Source: Sphingopyxis sp.
Lineage (GTDB): Bacteria; Pseudomonadota; Alphaproteobacteria; Sphingomonadales; Sphingomonadaceae
DNA: 11,516 bases
Assembly (NCBI GenBank): GCA_012035435.1
Contig: JAAUPH010000048.1
Span: 1-11,516, forward strand
Direction: 5' to 3'
Of the stretch, positions 1 to 8,157 are shown piece by piece. The position numbers were made by a program, and so were the translations under genes. Numbering within the stretch: the stretch's first letter is position 1; the number at the start of each line of letters is the position of its first letter. Under the pieces are notes generated by a model. The model was not told where the DNA came from. It saw nothing but the letters and a program-made list of their open reading frames with translations, and made no database searches.

Positions 1-33
1 TGGCGGCGTCGGAAAACCTTGCGATATCTTCAT
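1..33 (-). CDS. Possible start of a gene running off the left edge
   Basis: On the minus strand an ATG at 33 opens a frame of 11 codons (MKISQGFPTPP) that continues past the window edge. A purine-rich GAAGGG lies just upstream, though closer to the ATG than an ideal Shine-Dalgarno. The piece is too short to identify. It would lie downstream of, and in the same direction as, the surface-protein gene that ends at 107. It could be chance. The rest of 1-106 holds no other gene I can support. Confidence 0.2.
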   Translation of the reverse strand, partial: MKISQGFPTPP

Positions 34-106
34 ATCCCTTCGGCTTTCCCCCTAGCCCTGAGCAAATGGCCTCAAACCTCGAACGCGGATTTAATAGGTC
101 CTGACC

Positions 107-1930
107 CTAATTTACCCGCCCCCGAAAACGAATCGTAAAGCTGGGCTGTGTGGTCGCGGTCGCCGCCGCCATCGTCCCGGTCGGCGCAATCCGGACGCCG
201 CGCACATTGGCATCATAGCCTGCCGTCGGCGTATATGCATAAGGCGCGCCGCCGCTCGGCTGGCTCGAAAAACTGACCATCGTCGCCGCGTTAAAGGCAT
301 TGAGCCCGCTGGCTGTTGCCCCGTTGACGAACGTGACGGGCGTGGCGCCATCATAGGTAAAATTGGCCGGCAGGACATCAGCGACAATGATTGTGTTGGC
401 GCTGACCGTCTGATTGCCGACATTGGTCACGGTGATCGCATATTCAACTACTGCGCCGGGGATGAGCTTGGGATTGGTGGTGCCGTTGACAGGATCGGAC
501 ACGACCGAGGAGACTTTACTGACCGTCAGATTGGCCGTCGCAATGCGGGTGTTGGTGATGCTGCAGGTCACGACATCGCCATAGGTTGGGGTGATCGCAC
601 CGCCGACGGTTGTGGGCAAAACGGTCGAAGAGGTCGCCGCATTGGCGCAGGCAACCGTCCGCGTGTAGTTCCCCAGATTTCCCGTCCCCGCCGCAATTTC
701 ATCGATCGTATAATTGGTTCCTGCAACCAGCTGGACCAGCCCGGTATCGCCGCCCGTGATGGTTCCCGCCGTGCCGCTTGTGGTCGAGGAGGCAACAACC
801 GCGGCGCCATTGTTGATCCGTACCGTAAACTGGTCGCCGGCAAAGCGCCGTCCGCCGCTTCCGAGCAGCTTGCGGACGCGAACATGCGGAAAAGCTTCAT
901 TGGTAAATGTGCAGATGAGCGCATCGCCAAAGGCCAGCGCGCCAAGACTATAGCTGGTCGTCTGCACATTCGTCGGCAGCGGGGTCGAGGAACCGCCGCT
1001 GTTGGTACAGCTAAGCCGCGAGCGATATTGCCCAATGCTGCTGACGCTTCCCGGTGCCATTGCCTCGCTCAGTGTTAGCCCAATGCCCGAGGCGAGGCTG
1101 AGCGCGGTCGCGGCAAAGGGACCATTGCTGGCGCCGCTGGTGCTCCCCGAAGCAAGCGCAGCTCCCGAGCTGGTCGCCGTCACCCCAAAGTTGAACTGGT
1201 CAGCTGCGTTGATCCGCGCCCCGCCGATCACCTTGTTCAGCCGGATTGACGCAAAGCGGACCGCGAACATGATGCCTTGCAAGCCGCCCGCGGTAACCTG
1301 CGCTGTCACCGTGGTCGGACTGTTTGACCCCACGATATGCCCACCGACCGTTCCCGAAACCCCCGTCACGGTGAAGGTCGTGGCCCCTTCGCCGCTAACG
1401 GTAGGATAAAGATTGCCGCTGATCGGTGGCACCTCGTCCAAAATCGTCCAGCCGCCGCCGTTGGTTGTATAGACAAGGCTTTCGCCGCCATTCGAAGATT
1501 CGGCATCGGCCACAACGAAGCTATAGGCGCTGACCGCGCTCACACCCGCAGGCGGGGTGATGGTGATGCCGCTGATCGTGATGAGCCTTGTTCCCGGCGC
1601 AGCGGTGTAGAGGATGGGGCGACCAGGTATCCCCAGAAAAGCCGTGTTACCAACCGCAGCGCCGGTCCACGACGGAGCCGTCACCGAGTTGAAAGCGGTC
1701 CCGGTCCCGGGCGTCACCCTGAGATTGAAGGTCAGCGTCGATCCGTCGGACAAACCGAAACTGAAATTCTGGCCACCCGCCGACCGCGCGGTCGCGTCGC
1801 TGTAGCTGGCAAAATCCAGCCAGCAGTAAGTCTGCCATCCCGCCGGTGCTGTGCCCTGCGTGGTCGCGGGCGCACAGCTTTGCGCCGCCGCCGGGGTGGA
1901 CCATAGCGCAGCAGCCAGTACGGCCAGCAC
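107..1930 (-). CDS. Exported surface protein: CshA-like domain, two prealbumin-type repeats, DUF11-type C-terminus
   Basis: This is a secreted or surface-exposed structural protein with no enzymatic motif seen. Read from the GTG at 1930, the first 17 residues are a hydrophobic signal-peptide core ending in TPAAAQ, a signal-peptidase I type site. Residues about 30-225 resemble the non-repetitive fibril domain of CshA-type adhesins (YCWLDFASYSDA near the start). Residues about 227-345 and 349-461 are two tandem copies of one repeat, each with K..G..R...DQF, a central TSG, an LPT motif and a closing GD...CxxTN. Residues about 466 to the end are a DUF11-like Ig-type domain. The composition is rich in Ser, Thr, Gly and Ala, as in adhesins. 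The GTG start leaves no positively charged n-region. An ATG at 1968 (MTAAAQRLR) supplies one in another frame, so one T is probably missing at 1938-1941. The ligand is unknown. Domain naming is from memory of the families. Confidence 0.85.
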   Translation of the reverse strand: MLAVLAAALWSTPAAAQSCAPATTQGTAPAGWQTYCWLDFASYSDATARSAGGQNFSFGLSDGSTLTFNLRVTPGTGTAFNSVTAPSWTGAAVGNTAFLGIPGRPILYTAAPGTRLITISGITITPPAGVSAVSAYSFVVADAESSNGGESLVYTTNGGGWTILDEVPPISGNLYPTVSGEGATTFTVTGVSGTVGGHIVGSNSPTTVTAQVTAGGLQGIMFAVRFASIRLNKVIGGARINAADQFNFGVTATSSGAALASGSTSGASNGPFAATALSLASGIGLTLSEAMAPGSVSSIGQYRSRLSCTNSGGSSTPLPTNVQTTSYSLGALAFGDALICTFTNEAFPHVRVRKLLGSGGRRFAGDQFTVRINNGAAVVASSTTSGTAGTITGGDTGLVQLVAGTNYTIDEIAAGTGNLGNYTRTVACANAATSSTVLPTTVGGAITPTYGDVVTCSITNTRIATANLTVSKVSSVVSDPVNGTTNPKLIPGAVVEYAITVTNVGNQTVSANTIIVADVLPANFTYDGATPVTFVNGATASGLNAFNAATMVSFSSQPSGGAPYAYTPTAGYDANVRGVRIAPTGTMAAATATTQPSFTIRFRGRVN

Positions 1931-1991
1931 GGCCAGGAAAAGGTTCGCAGTCGTTGCGCGGCGGCGGTCATCCCGGGTCTCTCATGTCCAA

Positions 1992-2005
1992 TGCAAATGA
2001 TTGCA
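1992..2005. promoter_or_regulatory. Inverted repeat TGCAA-N4-TTGCA upstream of the surface-protein gene
   Basis: A perfect 5-bp inverted repeat with a 4-base gap lies about 25 bases upstream of the probable true ATG (1968) of the surface-protein gene. It could be an operator or a small hairpin in the leader. No regulator is identified, and short repeats of this kind arise by chance. Confidence 0.2.
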
Positions 2006-2024
2006 AAGGGAACGTCCGCACATA

Positions 2025-2039
2025 GTAAACCCAATTTAA
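2025..2039. promoter_or_regulatory. Near-consensus CtrA box (GTAA-N7-TTAA)
   Basis: Read on the minus strand this is TTAA-N7-TTAC, one base away from the TTAA-N7-TTAA site bound by the alphaproteobacterial cell-cycle regulator CtrA. It lies about 57 bases upstream of the probable start of the surface-protein gene (1968), a plausible promoter position. CtrA control of envelope and surface genes is known in alphaproteobacteria. Its use here is inference. Confidence 0.35.
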
Positions 2040-2079
2040 CCAACAAATAGTAACCAGCCAGTCATCGAAATGCACCAGA

Positions 2080-2533
2080 TCAGATAACGGCAATCACGCG
2101 GATCACGCCCGGCCTCCCCGCAAAATCCAGCAAATCGTCGGCGGCTCCGCCAATCAAAGCCCGGCTGAGCGGCGCGTTAAACGACAAGCAACCAGCGTCC
2201 GGGTCGGCTTCGTCATCACCGACGATCGTCACGGTCCGCGTCTTGCCGCTTAGGTCGAACACCACCTGCGACCCTATGCCGATCTCGCCCGTCGGGGGCG
2301 GGGGAGCAAGCTGCGCCGTGGCCAACCGTGTCCGCAATAGCGCAGCTGGCGCGCCGTCGGATCAGGGGCCTGCGGCGTATCGGCGCCGCGCGGCAGCGCT
2401 TCATATTTTGCCACATTCGCGACGAGCATTTCCATGCCGCGCGGCGTGACCCAATTGGGCCCGGCGGGATGGGCAGCTCAAAGCGCGGTTCTTTATGCTC
2501 GTCATCCCCTTCGCGGCGGAATGCAACACTCAT
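2080..2533 (-). pseudogene. GreA/GreB-family transcription elongation factor, two apparent frameshifts
   Basis: GreA/GreB factors enter the secondary channel of RNA polymerase and stimulate cleavage of backtracked transcripts. The reading is spread over three frames. The first, from ATG 2533, gives MSVAFRREGDDEHKEPRFEL and then PIPPGP. The second gives NWVTPRGMEMLVANVAKYEA and runs on to ARQLRY. The third gives TRLATAQLAPPPPTGEIGIG and the FKBP-like C-terminal domain, ending at 2080. One base added to the run at 2457-2462 and one at 2335 (making RQLRYWRTRL) restores a single frame of 151 residues, normal for the family. AAGGGA at 2541-2546, 7 bases before the ATG, is a good ribosome binding site. 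The gene is divergent from gshA. It may be intact in the organism if the missing bases are sequence errors. The symbol greA or greB is withheld because this short N-terminal variant is probably a separate paralogue. Confidence 0.8.
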
Positions 2534-2540
2534 CAAACTA

Positions 2541-2546
2541 TCCCTT
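2541..2546 (-). promoter_or_regulatory. Ribosome binding site of the Gre-like gene
   Basis: AAGGGA on the minus strand, 7 bases before the ATG at 2533. It favours ATG 2533 over the adjoining TTG at 2536 as the start. Confidence 0.6.
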
Positions 2547-2644
2547 GCTGGCGGCGAGGTGCTGCAACTGTGGAGCCGCCCGTCGCGTTCCCGCGCCTGT
2601 GATTACGGGGTCTGCGCTTTGCCAAATTCCCCTAGCACTTACCA

Positions 2645-2666
2645 GCGCCGGCCGTTATTGCGGCGC
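2645..2666 (+). promoter_or_regulatory. Hairpin directly before the gshA start
   Basis: GCGCCG (2645-2650) and CGGCGC (2661-2666) are perfect complements around a 10-base loop and end 2 bases before the gshA ATG. No Shine-Dalgarno sequence is visible in this leader. The hairpin could influence initiation, or it may be a chance product of high G+C. Confidence 0.3.
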
Positions 2667-2668
2667 GC

Positions 2669-4042
2669 ATGAGCACGCGACAAGTTTCAAAAGAAAACGA
2701 TCCGGTCATCGCCCATCGCGATCAGCTGGTCGCCCCGATGATCAAGGGCGAAAAGCCCAAATCGGCTTGGCGCATCGGCACCGAGCATGAGAAATTTGTG
2801 TATCGCTCCAGCGACCACCGTGCGCCCAGCTATGATGAGCCCGGCGGCATCCGCGACCTGTTGATGGCGCTGACCCGCTATGGCTGGGAACCGGTGATGG
2901 AGGGCGGCCATGTGATCGCACTGGCGGGCAGCGATGGGACAGTCAGCCTGGAACCGGCGGGCCAGCTTGAACTCTCCGGCGCGCCGCTCGCCAATTTGCA
3001 CCAGACCTGCGCCGAAACCGGACGTCATCTCAAACAGGTAAAGGAAGTGGGGGCCGAACTTGGCCTTGGATTTCTGGGTCTTGGCATGTGGCCCGACAAG
3101 ACGCGTGCCGAGCTGCCGATCATGCCCAAGGGGCGGTACAAGATCATGCTCGACCATATGCCGCGCGTCGGCACCATGGGGCTCGACATGATGCTGCGCA
3201 CCTGCACCATCCAGACCAATTTGGATTACAGCAGCGAAGCCGACATGGTGAAAAAATTCCGCGTGTCGCTCGCGCTGCAACCCATCGCGACCGCGCTGTT
3301 CGCCAGCTCGCCCTTTACCGAAGGCAAGCCCAACGGTTTTCTGTCCTATCGCAGCCATATCTGGACCGACACCGACCCGCAGCGCACGGGCATGATCCCC
3401 TTCGTGTTCGAAGATGGCTTCGGCTATGAACGCTATGTCGACTATATGCTCGACGTGCCGATGTATTTCGTTTTCCGCGACGGCCAATATATCGACGCGG
3501 CGGGGCAGTCGTTCCGCGACTTCATGCGCGGCGAGCTGCCTGCGCTCCCTGGCGAACTGCCCCACGCTTCCGACTGGATGGATCATTTGTCGACGGCCTT
3601 CCCCGAAGTGCGGTTGAAGGGCTATCTTGAAATGCGGGGCGCCGATGGCGGGCCTTGGAACCGCATCTGTGCGCTGCCCGCGCTGTGGGTCGGGCTGCTC
3701 TATGATCAGGGCGCGCTGGATGCAGCGTGGGATCTGGTCAAAAATTGGACCATTGAGGAGCAACAGGCGCTGCGCGATGCCGTCCCGCGCGAAGGGCTGT
3801 GCGCGGCCGCGCCGGGCGGCGGCACCGTGGACCAGTTGGCCAAGCAGGTGCTCGACATTGCCAGTGCCGGCCTGATCGCGCGCGGCGAGGTGAACGCGAT
3901 GGGCGATACAGAAGTGGGCTTCCTTGAACCTCTGCGGCGGATCGTCGCGAGCGGCAATTCGCCGGCGCATGACCTGCTCCAACGCTACCATGGCCCATGG
4001 GGCGGGTCGCTCGACCCCATTTATGACGAGCTCTCCTTTTAG
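2669..4042 (+). CDS. gshA: Glutamate-cysteine ligase
   Basis: This enzyme catalyses the ATP-dependent joining of L-glutamate and L-cysteine to gamma-glutamylcysteine (EC 6.3.2.2), the first step of glutathione synthesis in the cytosol. The 457-residue protein has the layout of the alphaproteobacterial/plant-type enzyme. It has WRIGTEHEKF at about 34-43 (start of the catalytic fold), HRAPSYDEPGGI, a glycine-rich MEGGHVIAL and SLEPAGQLELSGAP (substrate and metal side). These are followed by LGLGMWP, MPKGRYKIM, MLRTCTIQTNLDY and a C-terminal GPWGGSLDPIYDEL. The start at ATG 2669 matches the usual family N-terminus (DPVIAHRDQLVAPMIKGEKP), although no Shine-Dalgarno sequence precedes it. The gene is intact, in contrast to most of its neighbours, and is transcribed away from the Gre-like gene. 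I see no terminator after it. Confidence 0.97.
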   Translation: MSTRQVSKENDPVIAHRDQLVAPMIKGEKPKSAWRIGTEHEKFVYRSSDHRAPSYDEPGGIRDLLMALTRYGWEPVMEGGHVIALAGSDGTVSLEPAGQLELSGAPLANLHQTCAETGRHLKQVKEVGAELGLGFLGLGMWPDKTRAELPIMPKGRYKIMLDHMPRVGTMGLDMMLRTCTIQTNLDYSSEADMVKKFRVSLALQPIATALFASSPFTEGKPNGFLSYRSHIWTDTDPQRTGMIPFVFEDGFGYERYVDYMLDVPMYFVFRDGQYIDAAGQSFRDFMRGELPALPGELPHASDWMDHLSTAFPEVRLKGYLEMRGADGGPWNRICALPALWVGLLYDQGALDAAWDLVKNWTIEEQQALRDAVPREGLCAAAPGGGTVDQLAKQVLDIASAGLIARGEVNAMGDTEVGFLEPLRRIVASGNSPAHDLLQRYHGPWGGSLDPIYDELSF

Positions 4043-4058
4043 ACTGTCATAAACCGCC

Positions 4059-4068
4059 GCAAATTTGC
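4059..4068. repeat. Perfect palindrome GCAAATTTGC
   Basis: A 10-bp perfect palindrome just after gshA, within the 164-base gap before the TonB receptor gene. It has no T-tract behind it, so it is not a terminator. It could be a regulator site for the receptor gene. Confidence 0.3.
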
Positions 4069-4083
4069 AACACTGCTGCCACT

Positions 4084-4095
4084 AAACGCGCGTTT
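4084..4095. repeat. Perfect palindrome AAACGCGCGTTT
   Basis: A 12-bp perfect palindrome 112 bases before the receptor start. Together with the palindrome at 4059 it could form part of the receptor's control region. It does not match a Fur box that I recognise. Confidence 0.3.
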
Positions 4096-4194
4096 CTCTA
4101 CCGCAGGCGTTGACGATTGCGCACGCGCGCGACAACGGCGCGGGGAACCCGCAATGGGTTGCATTGCCGAACCCTTTATCCGCTCACAAGAAGC

Positions 4195-4199
4195 AGGAG
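4195..4199 (+). promoter_or_regulatory. Ribosome binding site of the TonB receptor gene
   Basis: AGGAG lies 7 bases before ATG 4207 and settles the start at MRRIISALSL. The upstream in-frame ATG at 4117 would give an arginine-rich leader that is not a signal peptide. Confidence 0.75.
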
Positions 4200-4206
4200 C
4201 CCCCTT

Positions 4207-6456
4207 ATGCGCCGCATCATTTCCGCTCTTTCACTGACCACAGCCCTTGCCGCCACCGGCTGGGCCGCTCCCGCCGTCGCGCAGGACGCCGCCACCGATG
4301 ATGGCGCACTGGTCGACATCATCGTCACCGCGCAGCGCCGCGAGGAAAATCTGCAGGATATTCCGCTTTCGGTTGCAACCGTCAGCGGCGACACGCTCGC
4401 TGCCGTGACCGGCGCCGCGCGACATCCGCTCGCTGTCGGGCCGCGTCCCCAGCCTCAACATCGAAAGCTCGTTCGGCCGCACCTTCCCGCGCTTTTACAT
4501 CCGCGGCCTCGGCAACACCGACTTTGACCTCAACGCATCGCAGCCGGTCAGCCTAGTCTATGACGATGTCGTGCTCGAAAACCCGATCCTGAAGGGCTTC
4601 CCGGTATTCGACGTCGAGCGCGTCGAAGTGCTGCGCGGGCCGCAGGGCACGCTGTTTGGCCGCAACACCCCCGCCGGGATCGTCAAGTTCGATTCGGCGC
4701 GCGCCACGTCGGACAATAATTTCGCGAAAGCGAGCTGGGGCCGCTTTAACACCGTCAACGTCGAAGCAGGTGTCGGCGGCGAGCTGGGCAACGGCATCTA
4801 CGCCCGCGTGTCAGCACTTTATCAGCGCCGCGACGATTGGGTTGATAATCTCGACGCCCCCGGCGGCAACAATCTCGAAGGTTTCGAAGATTTCGCTGCC
4901 CGCCTGCAGCTGCAGGCCGAACCCACCGACGCGCTGACGCTGCGCCTCACGGGCCAGATTCGTACCGTCGATGGCACTGCGCGCGTGTTCCGCGCCAACG
5001 CCTTTGCCCGCGGCAGCAACAAGCTGATCGGCCTCACCGGCCCGACGAGCGAATTCCGCCGTGGCCAGACGCGCGCCGATGGCCTGAACTTCCAAAACCT
5101 CGACAATTATAATGTCGGGCTGACCGCCGAATATGATGCTGGCCCTGTCACCATCACCTCGGTCACCAGCTATTGGAATGGCAACCTCGAAAGCCGCGGT
5201 GACATCGACGGCGGGTTCGGCAACCAGTTCGCCCCGACCATGGGCCCGGGCTTCATCCCCTTCTCGGCGCAGAGCCAGGACAATGTCCCCAGCCTCGATC
5301 AGTTCACGCAGGAACTGCGCATCGCGTCGAACAACGACGGCGGCCTTGGCTATCAGGTCGGCATTTTCTACTTCAATGAAAAGCTGAACATCACCAGCTT
5401 CGACTTTGGGTCGCCAACCGACACGGCGCCCGCCGCCATCGCGGTGCAGCGTCAGGACAGCGATGCCATCGGCGTGTTCGGCTCGCTCACCTATGAATTT
5501 GAGGGCGGCCTGCGGCTGCAGGGTGGTGCACGTTTCAACCGTGACGAACGCACGTTAACCGCAGCCCGTCCGACCGACACGCGGCCCGGCTTCCTGGGCT
5601 TTGGTGGCCCGGTCGCACCGGTGACCGCGGATGTCGCGGACAGCGTGCTGACCTGGGATCTGGCGCTCAGCTATCCCGCGTCGGACGACGTCAACCTGTT
5701 CGCCCGCGTGGCGCGCGGCTATCGCGCGCCGTCGATCCAGGGCCGCGTGCTATTTGGCCGCACCCTGTCGATTGCCGACAGCGAAACGACGATGAGCTAT
5801 GAAGCGGGGATCAAGACCACCTTTGCCAATGGCCGCGCCCGCTTCAACCTCACCGGTTTCTACTTCAGCACCGATGATCTGCAGCTGACGGCCGTGGGCG
5901 GCGCGTCGAACTTCACGACGTTGCTCAACGCCGCCAATGTCGACGGCTATGGCTTCGAAGCCGAGCTGGAGGCGCGTCCTGCCGACGGCCTGACGCTGAC
6001 CGCCGGCCTGTCGTACAACAAGAACAAGATCGACGATCCGCTGGCCTTCACCGCTGGTTGCGGCGCGCCGTGCACCGTGCTCAACACACCGCGCGCGGTT
6101 CGCCGGGCATCTTCTCGATCGATGGCAACCAGTTGCCGCAGAGCCCACGCTGGATTGCCAACTGGACGGCTGGCTATGCCCACCCCGTCGGCAATGGCGA
6201 AGTCTATGCCTTCACCGACTGGGCCTACCGGTCGAAAGTGCAGTTCTTCCTCTATCGCTCGGTTGAGTTCAGCGACGATCATCTGCTCGAAGGCGGTCTG
6301 CGCTTTGGCTATCGCACCGACAAATTCGACGTCGCGCTGTTTGGTCGCAACATTACCAATGATGTGTCGGCAGTCAGCGGCATCGACTTCAACAATTTGA
6401 CCGCAATGGTCAACGAACCCCGCGTCTGGGGCGTCGAGGCCGGGATCAAGTTCTGA
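4207..6456 (+). pseudogene. TonB-dependent outer-membrane receptor, apparent frameshifts at two places
   Basis: These receptors import iron-siderophore complexes, vitamins or sugars across the outer membrane with energy from TonB-ExbBD. Residues 1-26 are a signal peptide ending APAVAQ, and DIIVTAQRR at 37-45 is a TonB-box-like start. The plug domain follows (ESSFGRTFPRFYIRGLGNTD, VERVEVLRGPQGTLFGRNTP), then a long beta-barrel ending in an aromatic residue (VEAGIKF). The frame breaks at about 4411-4421: two extra G, making GAGADIRSLSGRVP, restore it. It breaks again at 6097-6098, where one extra G gives NTPRAGSPGIFSIDG. The corrected protein is 750 residues, normal for the family. The substrate cannot be told from sequence, though iron chelates are the most common ligands. 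The gene stands alone with no adjacent sensor, anti-sigma factor or periplasmic binding protein. It may be intact in the organism if the breaks are sequence errors. Confidence 0.9.
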
Positions 6457-6479
6457 TCCACTGGCGCTAACGCAAAAAA

Positions 6480-6511
6480 GGCTCCGGCAGCAATGCCGGG
6501 GCCTTTTATTT
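6480..6511 (+). terminator. Rho-independent terminator, probably bidirectional
   Basis: A 10-bp stem (6480-6489 with 6494-6503, one G-T pair) around the loop GCAA is followed by TTTTATTT. It lies 24 bases after the receptor stop. A run of six A (6474-6479) precedes the stem, so the minus-strand transcript also gets a stem followed by U's. It can therefore serve the convergent membrane-protein gene, whose stop is at 6513. Confidence 0.9.
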
Positions 6512-6512
6512 G

Positions 6513-7923
6513 TCAGGCCACCGGGCCGACGTGCGGATCAGGTTCCAGCACCACCAGCGGGCGGGCGCGTCCCGCCAACCGCGCGCACAGTCGCGGCAAA
6601 ACCGCATGCTGCTGCGCCCAGCTCCAATATTCGGCATAGGCCGGATCGGCCAGGAGATGCTTCTCCTCGGTCTTCGCACGCCAATATAGATCAGCTGACG
6701 ACACCGAGCAGCACGGCGTTGCGCAGCCCTTCAACCACGCTGCCCGAGGTTACCAGAAACGGCATGGCACCCAGCCACCAGGTCAGGTTTTTGGACACAT
6801 AGGCCGGGTGCCGCGTGAAGGCATAGGGGCCATGCGTAATGATCCCCCGGTGCGTCAGGTTCGAAAAGCGAATGCCAAAGGCCAGCGTCGCCCAGCTGTA
6901 GATCGCGGTGAGCGCAGCGAGCATCACGCCCCACAGGATCAGCAGCGCCTCTCGCCCCGCAAACCAATAACCCCAATCGGCGGTGCCCGCATGATAGTCG
7001 AGCGGGCCGCCGCCGTTCATCAATATGAAGGGCGGATAACAGATCAGCGCCGCGACCCACGCCATGCCATAGGGATTGGCGGTGCGGATGTGCGCGTCGA
7101 GCGGCTTCAGTGTCAGGATATAGCCGACGGTGGCCACATGGACATCGATCAGAAACAGGAAATTGATCGTCCAGATCGCGAGCGCATAGGGATTGGCCGT
7201 CACCTCCGCGAGCGGTACGCTGACGAGGCTCGCAAAATTCCCCGGCACGATCGACAACATAAATGCGGTGAAGAAGCCTTTGACCGCCCATGCACGGAGG
7301 TGATGCGCGATAGCGCGCCGTGCGGCGGCGTCGGCCCCCTGCCCAAGCAGCCAGTGGCCAAAGGCATGACAGCCATCGCGCGGGTCGACCATGTGCCGAT
7401 CGAGCCACACGATGTAGGGCGCCGAGATCAGCAGTAGTGCGGGCATGACCGCGACCAGCAGCTCCATCGAGAAGAGATATTGCCCCTGCCAATAATAACG
7501 CAGCCCGCCATAGGCCAAGGCGATCAGCCCCCAGGTCGCCCACAGTCCGGCCAGCTTGACGAGGCTGATGTCCAGTGTTTCGCGCCATGGTCGGCGCAGC
7601 GCCCAGTCGATGCCGGTGGTCGGATTGCGGTGCACCTTATCGATCAGAACCGACCACAGCACCATCGGAATGCCGCAGGCGAGCACACTGGCGATGGCCG
7701 AATTGGTTCCGCTCATCACACCGCGACTGCTCCAGTCGATGCCCAGAAAAGCTGCGATTTCCGGAGCATAGCGCGCCGCAAGTAGATATAGGATCAGGCC
7801 CGTTAGGCCAGCGAATCCAACCCCTGCGCTTACGGCTGACCTCGGACGCACTGCGCTCACCGCGCCCGTTTCGGGCGGCGCTATATCGGTTGGCGCGGCA
7901 ACCAGCGGGCGCATCATCGTCAT
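6513..7923 (-). pseudogene. Multi-pass membrane protein with isoprenylcysteine-methyltransferase-like C-terminus, one apparent frameshift
   Basis: The protein has about eight to nine hydrophobic segments. The C-terminal part has the HGPYAFTRHPAYVSKN signature and, after the break, WRAKTEEKHLLADPAYAEYW. This is the layout of the integral-membrane isoprenylcysteine carboxyl methyltransferase/phospholipid methyltransferase superfamily, where the RHPxY region and the EE pair contribute to S-adenosylmethionine and substrate binding. The N-terminal 250 or so residues are an extra membrane region not needed in minimal members, with MVDPRDGCHAFGHWLLGQG in a soluble loop. The first frame stops at 6691 after LLGVVS, and the family's closing segment continues in another frame to 6513. 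The shift equals two missing bases or one extra, somewhere around 6691-6710. The repaired length is about 470 residues. The substrate is unknown, since bacteria lack prenylated CaaX proteins. The start at 7923 is the first of three close ATG codons. Confidence 0.8.
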
Positions 7924-8143
7924 GGCCCCGGCGCGTAGCTGAAAAAGGTTAGGGAGCCGTCAATCATGATCGATTCGCAGCCGATTCCCATTTTGTTCCG
8001 CCGGTCCCTGCAAAGGATTACACCACTCATCGCATCCTTGCTTCGGCTCGGCCCGACTCCGGCCCACCGGATTCGGCCATCGCGCGCGACGCTGCTACGC
8101 GCGGCTCACAATGAGGGGCGATACCTATAATCGCCTGGAAGCA
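7924..8143. other. Divergent intergenic region, 220 bases
   Basis: This gap separates the divergent membrane-protein and peptidase genes and should hold both promoters. The only clear element is TATAAT at 8126-8131, a perfect -10 hexamer on the plus strand, without a recognisable -35 at the usual distance. If used, it would give a transcript with almost no leader before 8144. I see no ORF, RNA gene or terminator here. Confidence 0.4.
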
Positions 8144-8157
8144 ATGGGGTCGTCACC

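Noticed and set aside
714..1906. Several plus-strand frames opposite the surface-protein gene
   Set aside because: They overlap one another, have no ribosome binding sites or family features, and reflect the G+C-rich minus-strand gene.
2687..3991. A 434-codon open frame antisense to gshA
   Set aside because: It is a mirror of a high-G+C gene. Its translation is rich in His, Arg, Ala and Gln with no family resemblance, while the plus strand is a clear GshA.
6731..7588. A 285-codon frame overlapping the membrane protein on the same strand
   Set aside because: The translation is Arg-rich and has no membrane pattern. The overlapping frame has a clear multi-pass and methyltransferase-like sequence.
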